Part shown: positions 18,039-27,000 of the stretch, one piece after another
Layout: every line of letters begins with the position of its first letter
Position numbering within the stretch: position 1 is the first letter of the stretch
Assembly: GCF_003729955.1 (NCBI RefSeq)
Contig: NZ_RJTX01000003.1
Span: 1-64,000, forward strand
Direction of reading: 5' to 3'
Source: Chryseobacterium daecheongense
GTDB taxonomy: Bacteria > Bacteroidota > Bacteroidia > Flavobacteriales > Weeksellaceae
DNA length: 64,000 bases
Made by a program: the position numbers and the translations under genes
Notes under the pieces: model-generated
The model's input: only the letters and a program-made list of their open reading frames with translations
What the model was told of the DNA's origin: nothing
Database searches by the model: none

Positions 18039-18953
18039 TTAAATCATGAACCATTCGTTAACTAAGCACGCCGCCAATCGGGCTGTCCTCTCCTGAATAT
18101 CATAAGAAGGGTTCACTTCAGCAACATCCAATGCAATAAGTTTCTGACTTTTTAAGATATGCCTGTAAAAGTGCATGAATGCGGCATCCACAAAAATTCC
18201 ATTATAGGCGGCAGCAGAAACTCCGGGTGCAATGGAAGCATTAAAAACATCCATACAAATGGTAACATAGATGACATCCACTTCATTCAGCAAATCATCA
18301 ATACGCTGATAAATCGACGGAAGATTTTCAAAAAATAATTCATCTGCCAAAATGTATTTCATTCCCAACTGATGAGCAGTATCGAACAATTTCAGCGTGT
18401 TGGAATTTCTTTGTATTCCAATATGTAAAGAATGGATTTTTCCTTCCTGGGCAATTTGCCAAAAGCCTGTTCCTGAACTTGGTCCTACTCCATTTTCGGG
18501 TTGCCTGTTATCAAAATGGGCATCAATATTAATGATTCCGATTTTCTTATCCGGAAATGCTTTCCTGATTCCGGAATAATGTGCAAAAGTTACTTCGTGC
18601 CCTCCTCCTAAAACCAAAGACTTACCTCCTTTTGTAAGAACCTTTGAAACATTTTCAGCCAGAATATTTTGTGCGCTCTCTAAGTTCTGATCATCACAAG
18701 TGATATTTCCGAAATCAAGCAAAGAAAAATCAGGGAGAACCACCGGGAAATTAGACATATTCTTTCTGATAATGTCCGGTGCGTCTTTTGCGCCTACTTT
18801 GCCTTTATTTCTTTTTACTCCTTCATCAACTGCAAATCCGTGTAAAACGAAATCATTCGTTGAAATATGATCATAATTGGTTTCCTCTTCCACTCTTTGA
18901 AAAACTCTGTGAAAAAGAGGTTCTTCACCATCAAATCTTCCTTGCCAGATCAT
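18039..18953 (-). CDS. hutG: Formimidoylglutamase
   Basis: This 304-aa ureohydrolase-fold enzyme is encoded directly downstream of hutI (92-base gap), which supports the histidine-degradation role: formimidoyl-glutamate to glutamate and formamide. Manganese-site motifs are GGGHEVTFAHYSG and INIDAHFDNR. In the third metal motif, which normally reads S-x-D-x-D-x-x-DP, the sequence is TICMDVFNASIAPG, so the first Asp is Cys and the last is Asn. This may be a lineage trait. No hutH or hutU lies in the window. Confidence 0.88.
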   Translation of the reverse strand: MIWQGRFDGEEPLFHRVFQRVEEETNYDHISTNDFVLHGFAVDEGVKRNKGKVGAKDAPDIIRKNMSNFPVVLPDFSLLDFGNITCDDQNLESAQNILAENVSKVLTKGGKSLVLGGGHEVTFAHYSGIRKAFPDKKIGIINIDAHFDNRQPENGVGPSSGTGFWQIAQEGKIHSLHIGIQRNSNTLKLFDTAHQLGMKYILADELFFENLPSIYQRIDDLLNEVDVIYVTICMDVFNASIAPGVSAAAYNGIFVDAAFMHFYRHILKSQKLIALDVAEVNPSYDIQERTARLAACLVNEWFMI

Positions 18954-19045
18954 TATATATTTTTTTTATTAATTGAAAAATACCTGTCATACTCTTTATA
19001 AAAAAATAGAATGTAATTTCATTTCTATTTGCCCTTTATTTTATC

Positions 19046-20272
19046 TCAGTTTTGTTTTATTCCATCAATGTAAACATTCTCTGCTTTCAAACTCCCTTGA
19101 TTATAAAGCACATTCTGGAAATTGTTGGTTGAATACGTTACAATATCTGCCTTTAACCCTTGTTCTAATTTCCCTCTGTCTTCCAATCCAAGAGCATATG
19201 CAGAACGGAAAGTCATTCCCGCCAGAACTTCTGCTGTTGTCAACTTTTCATATGTTGCCAAAATAGAGGCTTGTGTTATCAAATTCCCCATGGGTGCAGA
19301 ACCAGGATTCCAATCACTTGCAATAGCTAAAATGGCTCCTGCATCCAGTAATTTTCTTGCCGGAGTAAATTTTTCGCCTAACCCTAAGCTTGCACCAGGT
19401 AAAGCTGTAGCAACTGTATCGGATTGAGCGATGAAGTCAATATCTTCATCTATTGTTGCTTCCAGATGATCTGCTGATTTCGCTCCCACTTCCACCGCAA
19501 TCCTTGAGCTTCCGGGTGTAAATTGATCCGCATGTACCGTAATTTCAAAACCTAAGTCTTTAGTTTTAAGTAGGAAATCTTTACTTTCTTCCGGCTGAAA
19601 CGCCGATTTTTCGATGAAAATATCTACACGTTTTGCCAGACCTTCTTCTTTTACTTTAGGTAAAATGTCATTAATAATATAATTCAAATATTCCTGATTA
19701 CTTCCTTCAAAATCTCTTGGCTTCAAATGAGCAGAAAGACATGTCGGAACTAAAGTAGCTTGAGTTTGTTGCTGGGCTTTTTTAATCATTCTCAACATTT
19801 TAAGCTCATTTTCAACATCTAACCCATAGCCGCTTTTTATTTCAATGGTTGTAATTCCTAAAGAAATAAGAAAATTGATTCTTTCCAATAACGTTTTTAG
19901 TAATTCCTCTTCTGAAGCATTTCTTGTATGCTGTACAGAGCTCCAGATCCCACCGCCACTTTCAGCAATTTCCAAATAAGTTTTTCCTGCATTACGCATC
20001 GCAAAATCATTAGCACGATTTCCACCGAAACAGATGTGGGTATGAGAATCAACAAAAGCCGGAAGAGCAATTTGTTCTCCTTTTATGAATTCAATATCTA
20101 TATCTTGATTTTCAGATCGCAATTCTTCAAAATTTCCGACTTTCTGAATTTTCCCTTCATTTACCACAACTCCTCCATCAACAATAATTTCAAGCTGGTC
20201 ATCAGATAATTTCCCCCTCAAAGAAAGGTTAGCAAGTGTCACAATTTGCTTAAATGGTCCTATTAATTTCAT
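19046..20272 (-). CDS. hutI: Imidazolonepropionase
   Basis: This 408-aa amidohydrolase hydrolyses 4-imidazolone-5-propionate to N-formimidoyl-glutamate. The metal-binding HTHICFGG lies near residue 77, then EIKSGYGLD, a further His in VHADQFTPGS, the Asp in ASDWNPGSAPM, and a C-terminal strand block typical of the family. It forms a - strand pair with hutG. Confidence 0.95.
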   Translation of the reverse strand: MKLIGPFKQIVTLANLSLRGKLSDDQLEIIVDGGVVVNEGKIQKVGNFEELRSENQDIDIEFIKGEQIALPAFVDSHTHICFGGNRANDFAMRNAGKTYLEIAESGGGIWSSVQHTRNASEEELLKTLLERINFLISLGITTIEIKSGYGLDVENELKMLRMIKKAQQQTQATLVPTCLSAHLKPRDFEGSNQEYLNYIINDILPKVKEEGLAKRVDIFIEKSAFQPEESKDFLLKTKDLGFEITVHADQFTPGSSRIAVEVGAKSADHLEATIDEDIDFIAQSDTVATALPGASLGLGEKFTPARKLLDAGAILAIASDWNPGSAPMGNLITQASILATYEKLTTAEVLAGMTFRSAYALGLEDRGKLEQGLKADIVTYSTNNFQNVLYNQGSLKAENVYIDGIKQN

Positions 20273-20306
20273 TAAGTTTAAGGTTTAGGATAAGTTTTAG
20301 ATCAAC

Positions 20307-20699
20307 TTAAGACTGAATATTTTTGTTCAAATGGGTATTAATTTTATTTAACTCATGAATTACTTCATTAATTAATTTTTCAATTTCCAAATATTGATTT
20401 TCTGAAAAATAATTTACTTTTATTCCATAAATCAAATGACTTTTCGTTTCAAATGCCGAACCTCTTGAAATATCATAAAATCTACTTTTATCTTTAGTGG
20501 TTCTTCTTCCAAATCCTTCTGCAATATTTGCAGAAATACTTTGTGCAGATCTTCTTAGTTGAGAAGTAAGTGCATAGTCTTCCTTTTTAGGTAAATTTTC
20601 AGAGATATAAAAACATTTTTCAGCAATTTCCATTGCTTTTTGCCAAACAGGCATTTCAGTAAAATCTTTGATCAATTCAGTCTTCTTATTTTCCTTCAA
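20307..20699 (-). CDS. Four-helix-bundle protein (IVS/Avd-like)
   Basis: This 130-aa protein has the family pattern MPVWQKAMEIAEKCF, then LTSQLRRSAQSISANIAEG and GSAFETKSHL. It belongs to the 23S rRNA intervening-sequence protein family, whose fold is shared with the Avd accessory protein of diversity-generating retroelements. No reverse transcriptase or rRNA is nearby. The start is TTG, since an in-frame TAA lies 9 bases upstream; an internal ATG at residue 16 is the alternative. It is flanked by related AGG-rich inverted sequences, see findings. Its biological role is unknown. Confidence 0.85.
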   Translation of the reverse strand: MKENKKTELIKDFTEMPVWQKAMEIAEKCFYISENLPKKEDYALTSQLRRSAQSISANIAEGFGRRTTKDKSRFYDISRGSAFETKSHLIYGIKVNYFSENQYLEIEKLINEVIHELNKINTHLNKNIQS

Positions 20700-20794
20700 A
20701 AATACTTAAAAATATCTTCTTTCTCAACCTTTTCCTTTAGCTTAATATGAGTATTTTTTAATGACCCTTTTCCTTAACCTTAGCCTAAATTTCC

Positions 20795-20802
20795 TATCTT
20801 TG
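20795..20802 (+). promoter_or_regulatory. Promoter -7 element for ruvB
   Basis: TATCTTTG matches TAnnTTTG and ends 19 bases before the ruvB ATG, predicting a leader of about 15 bases. Confidence 0.65.
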
Positions 20803-20821
20803 AGGTAAATGAAATGATTTA

Positions 20822-21844
20822 ATGCCTGATTTTCTACATCCAGATAAGGAAAACTATTCCCGTGAAGAGCTTTTGCAGGAAGAACAAATACGTCCACAGA
20901 GTTTTAAGGATTTTGCCGGACAAAGAAAGACTTTAGAGAATCTTGAAGTTTTTGTAACGGCTGCCAAAAAACGTGGCGGAGCTCTTGATCATGTCCTTTT
21001 ACATGGACCTCCAGGTTTGGGGAAAACAACACTGGCAAACATCATCGCCAATGAGCTTGGAGTGAATTGTAAAATTACTTCTGGTCCTGTTTTAGATAAG
21101 CCGGGAAGCTTAGCCGGATTATTGACGAACCTTGAAGAAAACGATGTCCTTTTTATTGATGAAATCCATAGGCTATCTCCAGTAGTAGAAGAATATTTAT
21201 ATTCTGCCATGGAAGATTATAAAATTGATATCATGCTGGAAACCGGTCCAAATGCGAGAAGTGTTCAAATCGGTCTGAATCCGTTTACCTTGGTGGGAGC
21301 TACTACAAGAAGTGGTATGCTAACCAAACCTATGTTAGCGAGATTTGGGATTCAGAGCAGATTGGAATATTATACCATCGAGCTTTTATCCATGATCATT
21401 CAAAGAAGCTCAAGGGTTTTGGGTGTGAAAATATACGAAGATGCCGCAATAGAGATTGCCCGAAGAAGCCGCGGAACTCCCAGAATTGCTAATGCTTTAT
21501 TAAGAAGAGTACGGGATTTTGCCGAAATCAAAGGGAATGGCGAAATTGAGATCAATATCACCAAATATGCATTGAATTCTCTGAATGTAGATGAGTTCGG
21601 ATTAGATGAAATGGATAACAAGATCATGCGTGTAATGATTGAAAATTTCAAAGGAAAACCAGTTGGGATTTCTGCTTTGGCAACTTCCATTGGAGAGAAT
21701 CCTGAGACATTAGAGGAAGTATATGAGCCGTTTCTTATTCAGGAAGGGTTTATCATCCGAACTCCGAGAGGTAGAGAAGTTACGGAAAAGGCCTATAAAC
21801 ATTTAAATATTTCAAAGCCTAAAAATCCGGGGGAATTATTTTAA
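20822..21844 (+). CDS. ruvB: Holliday junction branch migration helicase subunit
   Basis: The protein is 340 aa, full length. Walker A is GPPGLGKTT, Walker [10 protein letters not shown], sensor 1 GATTRSGML, and the arginine-rich [14 protein letters not shown] motif follows. The C-terminal winged helix ends in [12 protein letters not shown]. RuvB hexamers pump DNA through RuvA-bound four-way junctions during recombination repair. The next gene follows after 6 bases. Confidence 0.97.
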   Translation: MPDFLHPDKENYSREELLQEEQIRPQSFKDFAGQRKTLENLEVFVTAAKKRGGALDHVLLHGPPGLGKTTLANIIANELGVNCKITSGPVLDKPGSLAGLLTNLEENDVLFIDEIHRLSPVVEEYLYSAMEDYKIDIMLETGPNARSVQIGLNPFTLVGATTRSGMLTKPMLARFGIQSRLEYYTIELLSMIIQRSSRVLGVKIYEDAAIEIARRSRGTPRIANALLRRVRDFAEIKGNGEIEINITKYALNSLNVDEFGLDEMDNKIMRVMIENFKGKPVGISALATSIGENPETLEEVYEPFLIQEGFIIRTPRGREVTEKAYKHLNISKPKNPGELF

Positions 21845-21850
21845 AAGTGT

Positions 21851-22462
21851 ATGTATATCCCTAAATTATATAAAAGTGAGGATTACCACCTGATGAAAGA
21901 GATCATCAAGGAAAATGCCTTCGCCCTCTTGATCTCTTCAGTTGATAAAATAAGAGCGACTCACTCTATGATGATGCTTAATGAAGATGATCATGAACAA
22001 ATTTATATAGAAACACATATTTCAAAAGCGAATCCACAGGCCAAACTTTTAAAGAATGGTGACGAAGTCCTTTGTGATTTTTTAGGAGCGCATACCTATA
22101 TTTCCAGCAGTTGGTATGATCATGTGAACGTTTCCACCTGGAACTATGAAGCGGTTCAGATCTATGGAAAAGTTGAACTGATGAATCATGAAGAACTTTA
22201 TGACCATCTGGATAAACTGACCTACAAGTATGAAAGTGCACAGCGCTGCCCTATGTTTGTAAAAGATATGGGGAAAGAGTTCGTAGAAAAGGAAATGAAA
22301 GGCGCTTTTGGGTTAAAAATAATCCCTACCGAAATATGTATTAAACAAAAACTTTCTCAAAACAGGAAGGAAAATGATTTTCAAAACATTATTTCTAATC
22401 TGGAACAATCCGGTGAGAATGAAAAGAAAATCGCTGAAAAAATGAAATCATTAAAAAGATAA
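21851..22462 (+). CDS. FMN-binding PaiB-like protein
   Basis: This 203-aa protein begins MYIPKLYKSEDYHLMKEII and continues with HISKANPQAKLLKNGDEVL and YISSSWYDHVNVSTWNYEAV, the layout of the FMN-binding split-barrel family that includes Bacillus PaiB. PaiB was described as a negative regulator, but most members probably are flavin-dependent reductases or oxidases. No DNA-binding motif is visible, so enzyme activity is at least as likely. It lies between ruvB and an MBL-fold gene with short gaps. Confidence 0.85.
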   Translation: MYIPKLYKSEDYHLMKEIIKENAFALLISSVDKIRATHSMMMLNEDDHEQIYIETHISKANPQAKLLKNGDEVLCDFLGAHTYISSSWYDHVNVSTWNYEAVQIYGKVELMNHEELYDHLDKLTYKYESAQRCPMFVKDMGKEFVEKEMKGAFGLKIIPTEICIKQKLSQNRKENDFQNIISNLEQSGENEKKIAEKMKSLKR

Positions 22463-22475
22463 ACAATATATTTAT

Positions 22476-23342
22476 ATGAAGCTATATCCTATACAATGTG
22501 GAAAATTTAAATTGGACGGCGGAGCCATGTTTGGAGTCGTCCCAAAGAGTCTGTGGGAAAAAACAAATCCTGCAGACGACAGGAATTTAATTGAATTGGG
22601 AACCCGTTCCCTTCTTATTGAAGATGGTAAAAAACTTATTTTGGTTGACTGCGGTCTCGGGAATAAACAGGACGAAAAATTCTTCGGTCACTACTCTCTT
22701 TGGGGAGATGATAATTTAGATAAGAACTTAAAGAAATATGGCTTTGTAAAAGAAGATATTACGGATGTTTTCCTCACTCACCTGCACTTTGACCATTGTG
22801 GTGGAGCTATTGAATGGAATGATGATAAAACAGGCTATAGACCCGCTTTTAAAAATGCTCAGTTCTGGACCAATGAAAATCATTGGCAATGGGCAACCGA
22901 ACCGAATGCAAGAGAGAAAGCAAGCTTTTTGAAAGAAAATATACTTCCTATGCAGGAAAGTGGACAATTAAACTTTCTTCCCCTTCCTACAACTGGAAAT
23001 TATGGTTTTGCCCCTGACTTGAAAATGGATGTAATTTTTGTTGATGGACATACGGAGAAACAAATGCTTCCTGTGATCCAATATCAGGAAAAAACAATTG
23101 TTTTTGCTGCGGACCTTATTCCAACAACCGGACACATCAACCAGGTGTATGTGATGGGATATGATACAAGACCTTTACTAACCCTGGAAGAGAAAGGTAA
23201 GTTTTTAAAGCAGTGCATCGATAATGAATATTTATTGTTTTTTGAACATGATGCACATCATGAGTTGGCAAGTCTTAAAATGACTGAAAAAGGAGTAAGA
23301 CTTGATGAAACCTATAGTTTTAATGAAGTTTTTGGATATTAA
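22476..23342 (+). CDS. MBL-fold metallo-hydrolase
   Basis: The 288-aa sequence has the metal-binding motif THLHFDHCGG (about residues 104-113), a later His in VDGHTEKQM, Asp in FAADLIPTTGH and His in FEHDAHHE. This is a complete metallo-beta-lactamase site of the lactonase/phosphodiesterase type. The substrate is unknown. It starts 13 bases after the PaiB-like gene and ends 9 bases before coaE, so it is in the ruvB-coaE transcription unit. Confidence 0.87.
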   Translation: MKLYPIQCGKFKLDGGAMFGVVPKSLWEKTNPADDRNLIELGTRSLLIEDGKKLILVDCGLGNKQDEKFFGHYSLWGDDNLDKNLKKYGFVKEDITDVFLTHLHFDHCGGAIEWNDDKTGYRPAFKNAQFWTNENHWQWATEPNAREKASFLKENILPMQESGQLNFLPLPTTGNYGFAPDLKMDVIFVDGHTEKQMLPVIQYQEKTIVFAADLIPTTGHINQVYVMGYDTRPLLTLEEKGKFLKQCIDNEYLLFFEHDAHHELASLKMTEKGVRLDETYSFNEVFGY

Positions 23343-23351
23343 TTTTTAATT

Positions 23352-23981
23352 ATGGAAGAACTACATTCAGAAACGCCAAAAACTGAACCGGAACCTTTAT
23401 CAAAGATCATTGGATTAACCGGCGGAATCGGCTCCGGAAAGACTACTGTGGCGCAGTTTATAGAAGAATTCGGATTCCCGGTATATTATTCTGATGACAG
23501 GGCAAAAACCATCGTTAATGATAACGAAGATTTAAAGATAAAAATCAAGGAGCTTCTCGGGAACGAGGCCTATGATGAAAATGGTTTTTATGACCGGAAA
23601 TATGTCGCAGAAAAGGTTTTTAACAACAAGGATCTGCTTCATAAATTAAATGAGATTATTCATCCTGCCGTTCGGATTGATTTTGAAGAATGGGTAAAAA
23701 AACAAACCAAGTATTTAGTTTTTAAGGAGACTGCTTTATTGTTTGAATTAAAACTGAATCTGCAATGCTACAAATCTATCTTGGTCACTGCAGAAGACAA
23801 TATAAGAATCAAAAGGGTGATGGATCGTGATGGAAAAACTTACCGAGAAGTGGAGTCCATTATGGAAAAACAAATGCCGGAAAAAGATAAAATAAAACTG
23901 GCAGATTGTGTGATTTACAACAATACCAATCTGGATGATTTAAAAGAACAAACAGAAAAAATTATCTTTGAGATTGAATAA
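23352..23981 (+). CDS. coaE: Dephospho-CoA kinase
   Basis: This 209-aa protein has the P-loop GLTGGIGSGKTTVAQ near residue 22, then YYSDDRAK (the acidic residues bind substrate) and IHPAVR, typical of CoaE. It performs the last step of coenzyme A synthesis. A 20-residue acidic extension precedes the P-loop domain. In many Bacteroidota coaE follows yajC; here it is separate, at the end of the ruvB group, and is followed by a terminator. Confidence 0.95.
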   Translation: MEELHSETPKTEPEPLSKIIGLTGGIGSGKTTVAQFIEEFGFPVYYSDDRAKTIVNDNEDLKIKIKELLGNEAYDENGFYDRKYVAEKVFNNKDLLHKLNEIIHPAVRIDFEEWVKKQTKYLVFKETALLFELKLNLQCYKSILVTAEDNIRIKRVMDRDGKTYREVESIMEKQMPEKDKIKLADCVIYNNTNLDDLKEQTEKIIFEIE

Positions 23982-23989
23982 AAAATAGA

Positions 23990-24025
23990 AAAAACCTCGT
24001 CAAAATCTGATGAGGTTTTTTGTTT
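23990..24025 (+). terminator. Terminator after coaE
   Basis: AAAAACCTCGTCA (23990-24002) pairs with TGATGAGGTTTTT (24008-24020) with one G-U pair, followed by T-rich sequence. Confidence 0.82.
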
Positions 24026-24036
24026 TTGGCTCAAAA

Positions 24037-24064
24037 AATAAGCTCTCATTTCTGAGAGCTTATT
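24037..24064 (-). terminator. Terminator after the large metallopeptidase
   Basis: A 12-base perfect stem, AATAAGCTCTCA (24037-24048) with TGAGAGCTTATT (24053-24064), lies 22 bases beyond the stop of the - strand gene, with T-richness on the - strand side. Confidence 0.75.
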
Positions 24065-24085
24065 CTTATATATTGAAGTTAATTA

Positions 24086-27000
24086 TTATTCTTTAATAAA
24101 CTTCTTCTGTACAGAAACTGAACCATCTTCGATATCTATTACAAATACTCCGTTGATCAGTTTGCTTACATTGATCTGGTTATTCAATAGAATTCCATTA
24201 GCCACAAGCTGTCCTGCCGAATTGTATATTTTATACTTCGCTTTTTTGCTGATATTCTTCACATACAATACTGAACTTACCGGGTTAGGATAGATCATAA
24301 TATCATCCTGATTAAGTCCGGTAGCAACAGGCAATTTGGAAATTCTTACCGTGTAATCTTCAACTTCTCCATAAGGGAAGCTTGTACAGTTTACAGGAAC
24401 GCCACCTCTCTGCATGGCTACTCTCATCACCACATACTTATAATCAGTCATACTTACAAATGCATTCGCCGGTACACTGAATGTTCCTGTGATAGGAGTG
24501 GTTGTATTCGGTCCTGCTGTAAGGATTCTTTCATGTGGATCAAAAGTACCGCTTCTGTCGAAGTCGATCCATACTGCAATACCAGCCTCATTGGTAGTCG
24601 TCTTCTCAATAGTGATCTGATTACCTGTAGAACCTTGGATCAACTCAATGAAGGTTGCCGGGTTACCAGAATAATCTGTGTAATTAGAGGCTCCGGAAGC
24701 ATTCGTCATTACTGGCTTACCATTAGGAGTTACCTTAACATTAGATATATAATCCGTAGCTGAGCTCTGACCAGACATCTGACAATAGATTACAGTAGGC
24801 GTCGTGAAATAGTACGGTGGGGTAAAGTTACCCGGAGTACCGCTACAAACGTTTGCTACCTGCATTTCATATTTCGTTAATTCAACTAAGTTGGTAAGCG
24901 TATATGTATTCGTTGGAACTGCAATAGTCGTCCAGCTCGGAATACCTACTTTTCTATATCTCAAGATATAAGTTGCTCCTGGGAACGGATCCCAAACCAC
25001 AACTGCAGATGTTGGAGTAAGAGTAGTAATCGTTAATCCCGGAGGCGGCAATTCACATGTTCTTTCCGTAGTAAATACTTTCGGATTTGAATATGGATTA
25101 GGAGTAGTCTCACCATTACAGATATTGGCAATCTGAACTTCATAAGTTGTATATGGTGACAATCCCGGAAGTGTATAAGTATTCACTGGAGGTGCCGGTA
25201 AGTTTACCGTTATCCATGTAGTTGTTCCTACTACTCTATATCTCATCACATATGTTGAACTTGCAGCAAGTGGAGTCCAAGTGATTTGAGCAGAGTTAGT
25301 TGTTATATTACTGATACTTACACTTGGAGGTGTAGGATCACATCTTGTCGTAAATGTCTTAATCGCCGTAGGAGTTCCAGGTGTATTTCCACACACTGCA
25401 GAAACTTGTACTTCATAAGTCGTTGCAGGAGTTAAACCTGTTAACGTCAATGGAACATTTCCTAATAGTGTAGAGGCATATACATCCGTCCAAGCTGTTG
25501 TTCCCTGCACTCTGTATTGTACCAGGTAGGTGATATTATTGGTAGCACCTGTAATGTTTACAATTGCTGAGTTATGGGTAATCGTATTGAAAGTAGGAGC
25601 ATTAGGAGTAGTGTTTGCACACGGTCTTAATTTTACTGCATAATCTTCTACTTCACCATTTAAAGCATTCTGACACATTACCGGAGAACTGCTACGTTTT
25701 AGCACCACTCTCATAGTTGTTGTCAATGGTCCGTTGTAAGCCGTTGTCGGCACATTGAATAATGCCGTTACAGGTGAGTTTGTACTTGCTGCTGAGTTTA
25801 ATATTTGCTCAGTAGTTTCGAATACTCCATTTCTGTTGAAGTCAATCCACGCAGATACTGCATCACTATAAGTAGAACCTGTCCAACCTTTAGCAACAGA
25901 AATTTTATTACCATTAGAACCGATGTCTAAAGTAACAAGAGTTGCCGGAGTGGTATAGCTGATATAATTAGTCTGTACAGACGTATTATTCATTGGTGGA
26001 ATACCAGGGTTTACAGGAGTAATTGTCACATTAGAAATATGATCATTCGTTCCTGTACCTGTCATTGGACAATACGTAATAGGTGTTGTAGTAAACGTTG
26101 TAGACGTTGACCAAGGTCCTTGAGTTCCACCACAAACGGTAGATACCTGTACTTCATACGCTGTTTGTTCTGTAAGACCTGTAATATTATAACTGTTAGT
26201 AGTCACAAGAGGTGAAGTCTGCCATGTTCCTACAGGTGAAGTGGTTCTCCATCTCACATAATAGGTAGCCCCTGTAGCTCCCAACCATGAAACAGTAGCC
26301 GTAGTGGCAGCAATATTACTCATCGTAATACTGGTTGGCGGCGCAGTAGTACAAGCCGGGATATCAACAAATTTAACCTGGTAATCTTCTACTTCTCCAT
26401 TACTCGTAAGAGGTGAACAAGCATCAGTTGGTGTTAAGAAATATACAATAACACGCATTTTCAATTTGTTCGCACCTATATAAGCATTGGCAGGAACAGC
26501 AAAAGTAGCTGTTACAGGAGTCGTTGAAGAATATCCTAAGTTCATGATTCTTTCTCCTCCAGGAGTTGTTGACGGGTTGTTATTAAATAATCCGTCTCCG
26601 TTGAAGTCGATCCAAGCATAAGTAGAATAGGTACTGGAAAGAATTGTTCTTCCTACAGAAAGAACGTTACCTGTTGTATTACGTCCTAATGTAATAAGCT
26701 TAGTAGGATCATTAGAATAATCCGTATAAGTACTAGGGCCTGAGTTATTACTCATGATTGGTGTGTTTACACCCGTCATGGTAATATTATTGATATACCC
26801 ATCCGTTACTGTTGCAGTACCATTATTACAGTAGCTTATTGCTGGAGTAGTAAAGTTGATTGAAGCAGAGAATGGTCCCTGAACACCACCACAAATAGTA
26901 GAAACCTGTACTTCATATTGAGTTTGTCCAGTTAAACCGGAAATCACGTATGGGTTCGTAGCAGGGTTGATGGTATTCCAAGTAGGAGAACCAATTTGTC

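Noticed and set aside
20307-20699. Part of a diversity-generating retroelement because of the Avd-like fold
   Set aside because: No reverse transcriptase, template repeat or variable-repeat target is nearby.
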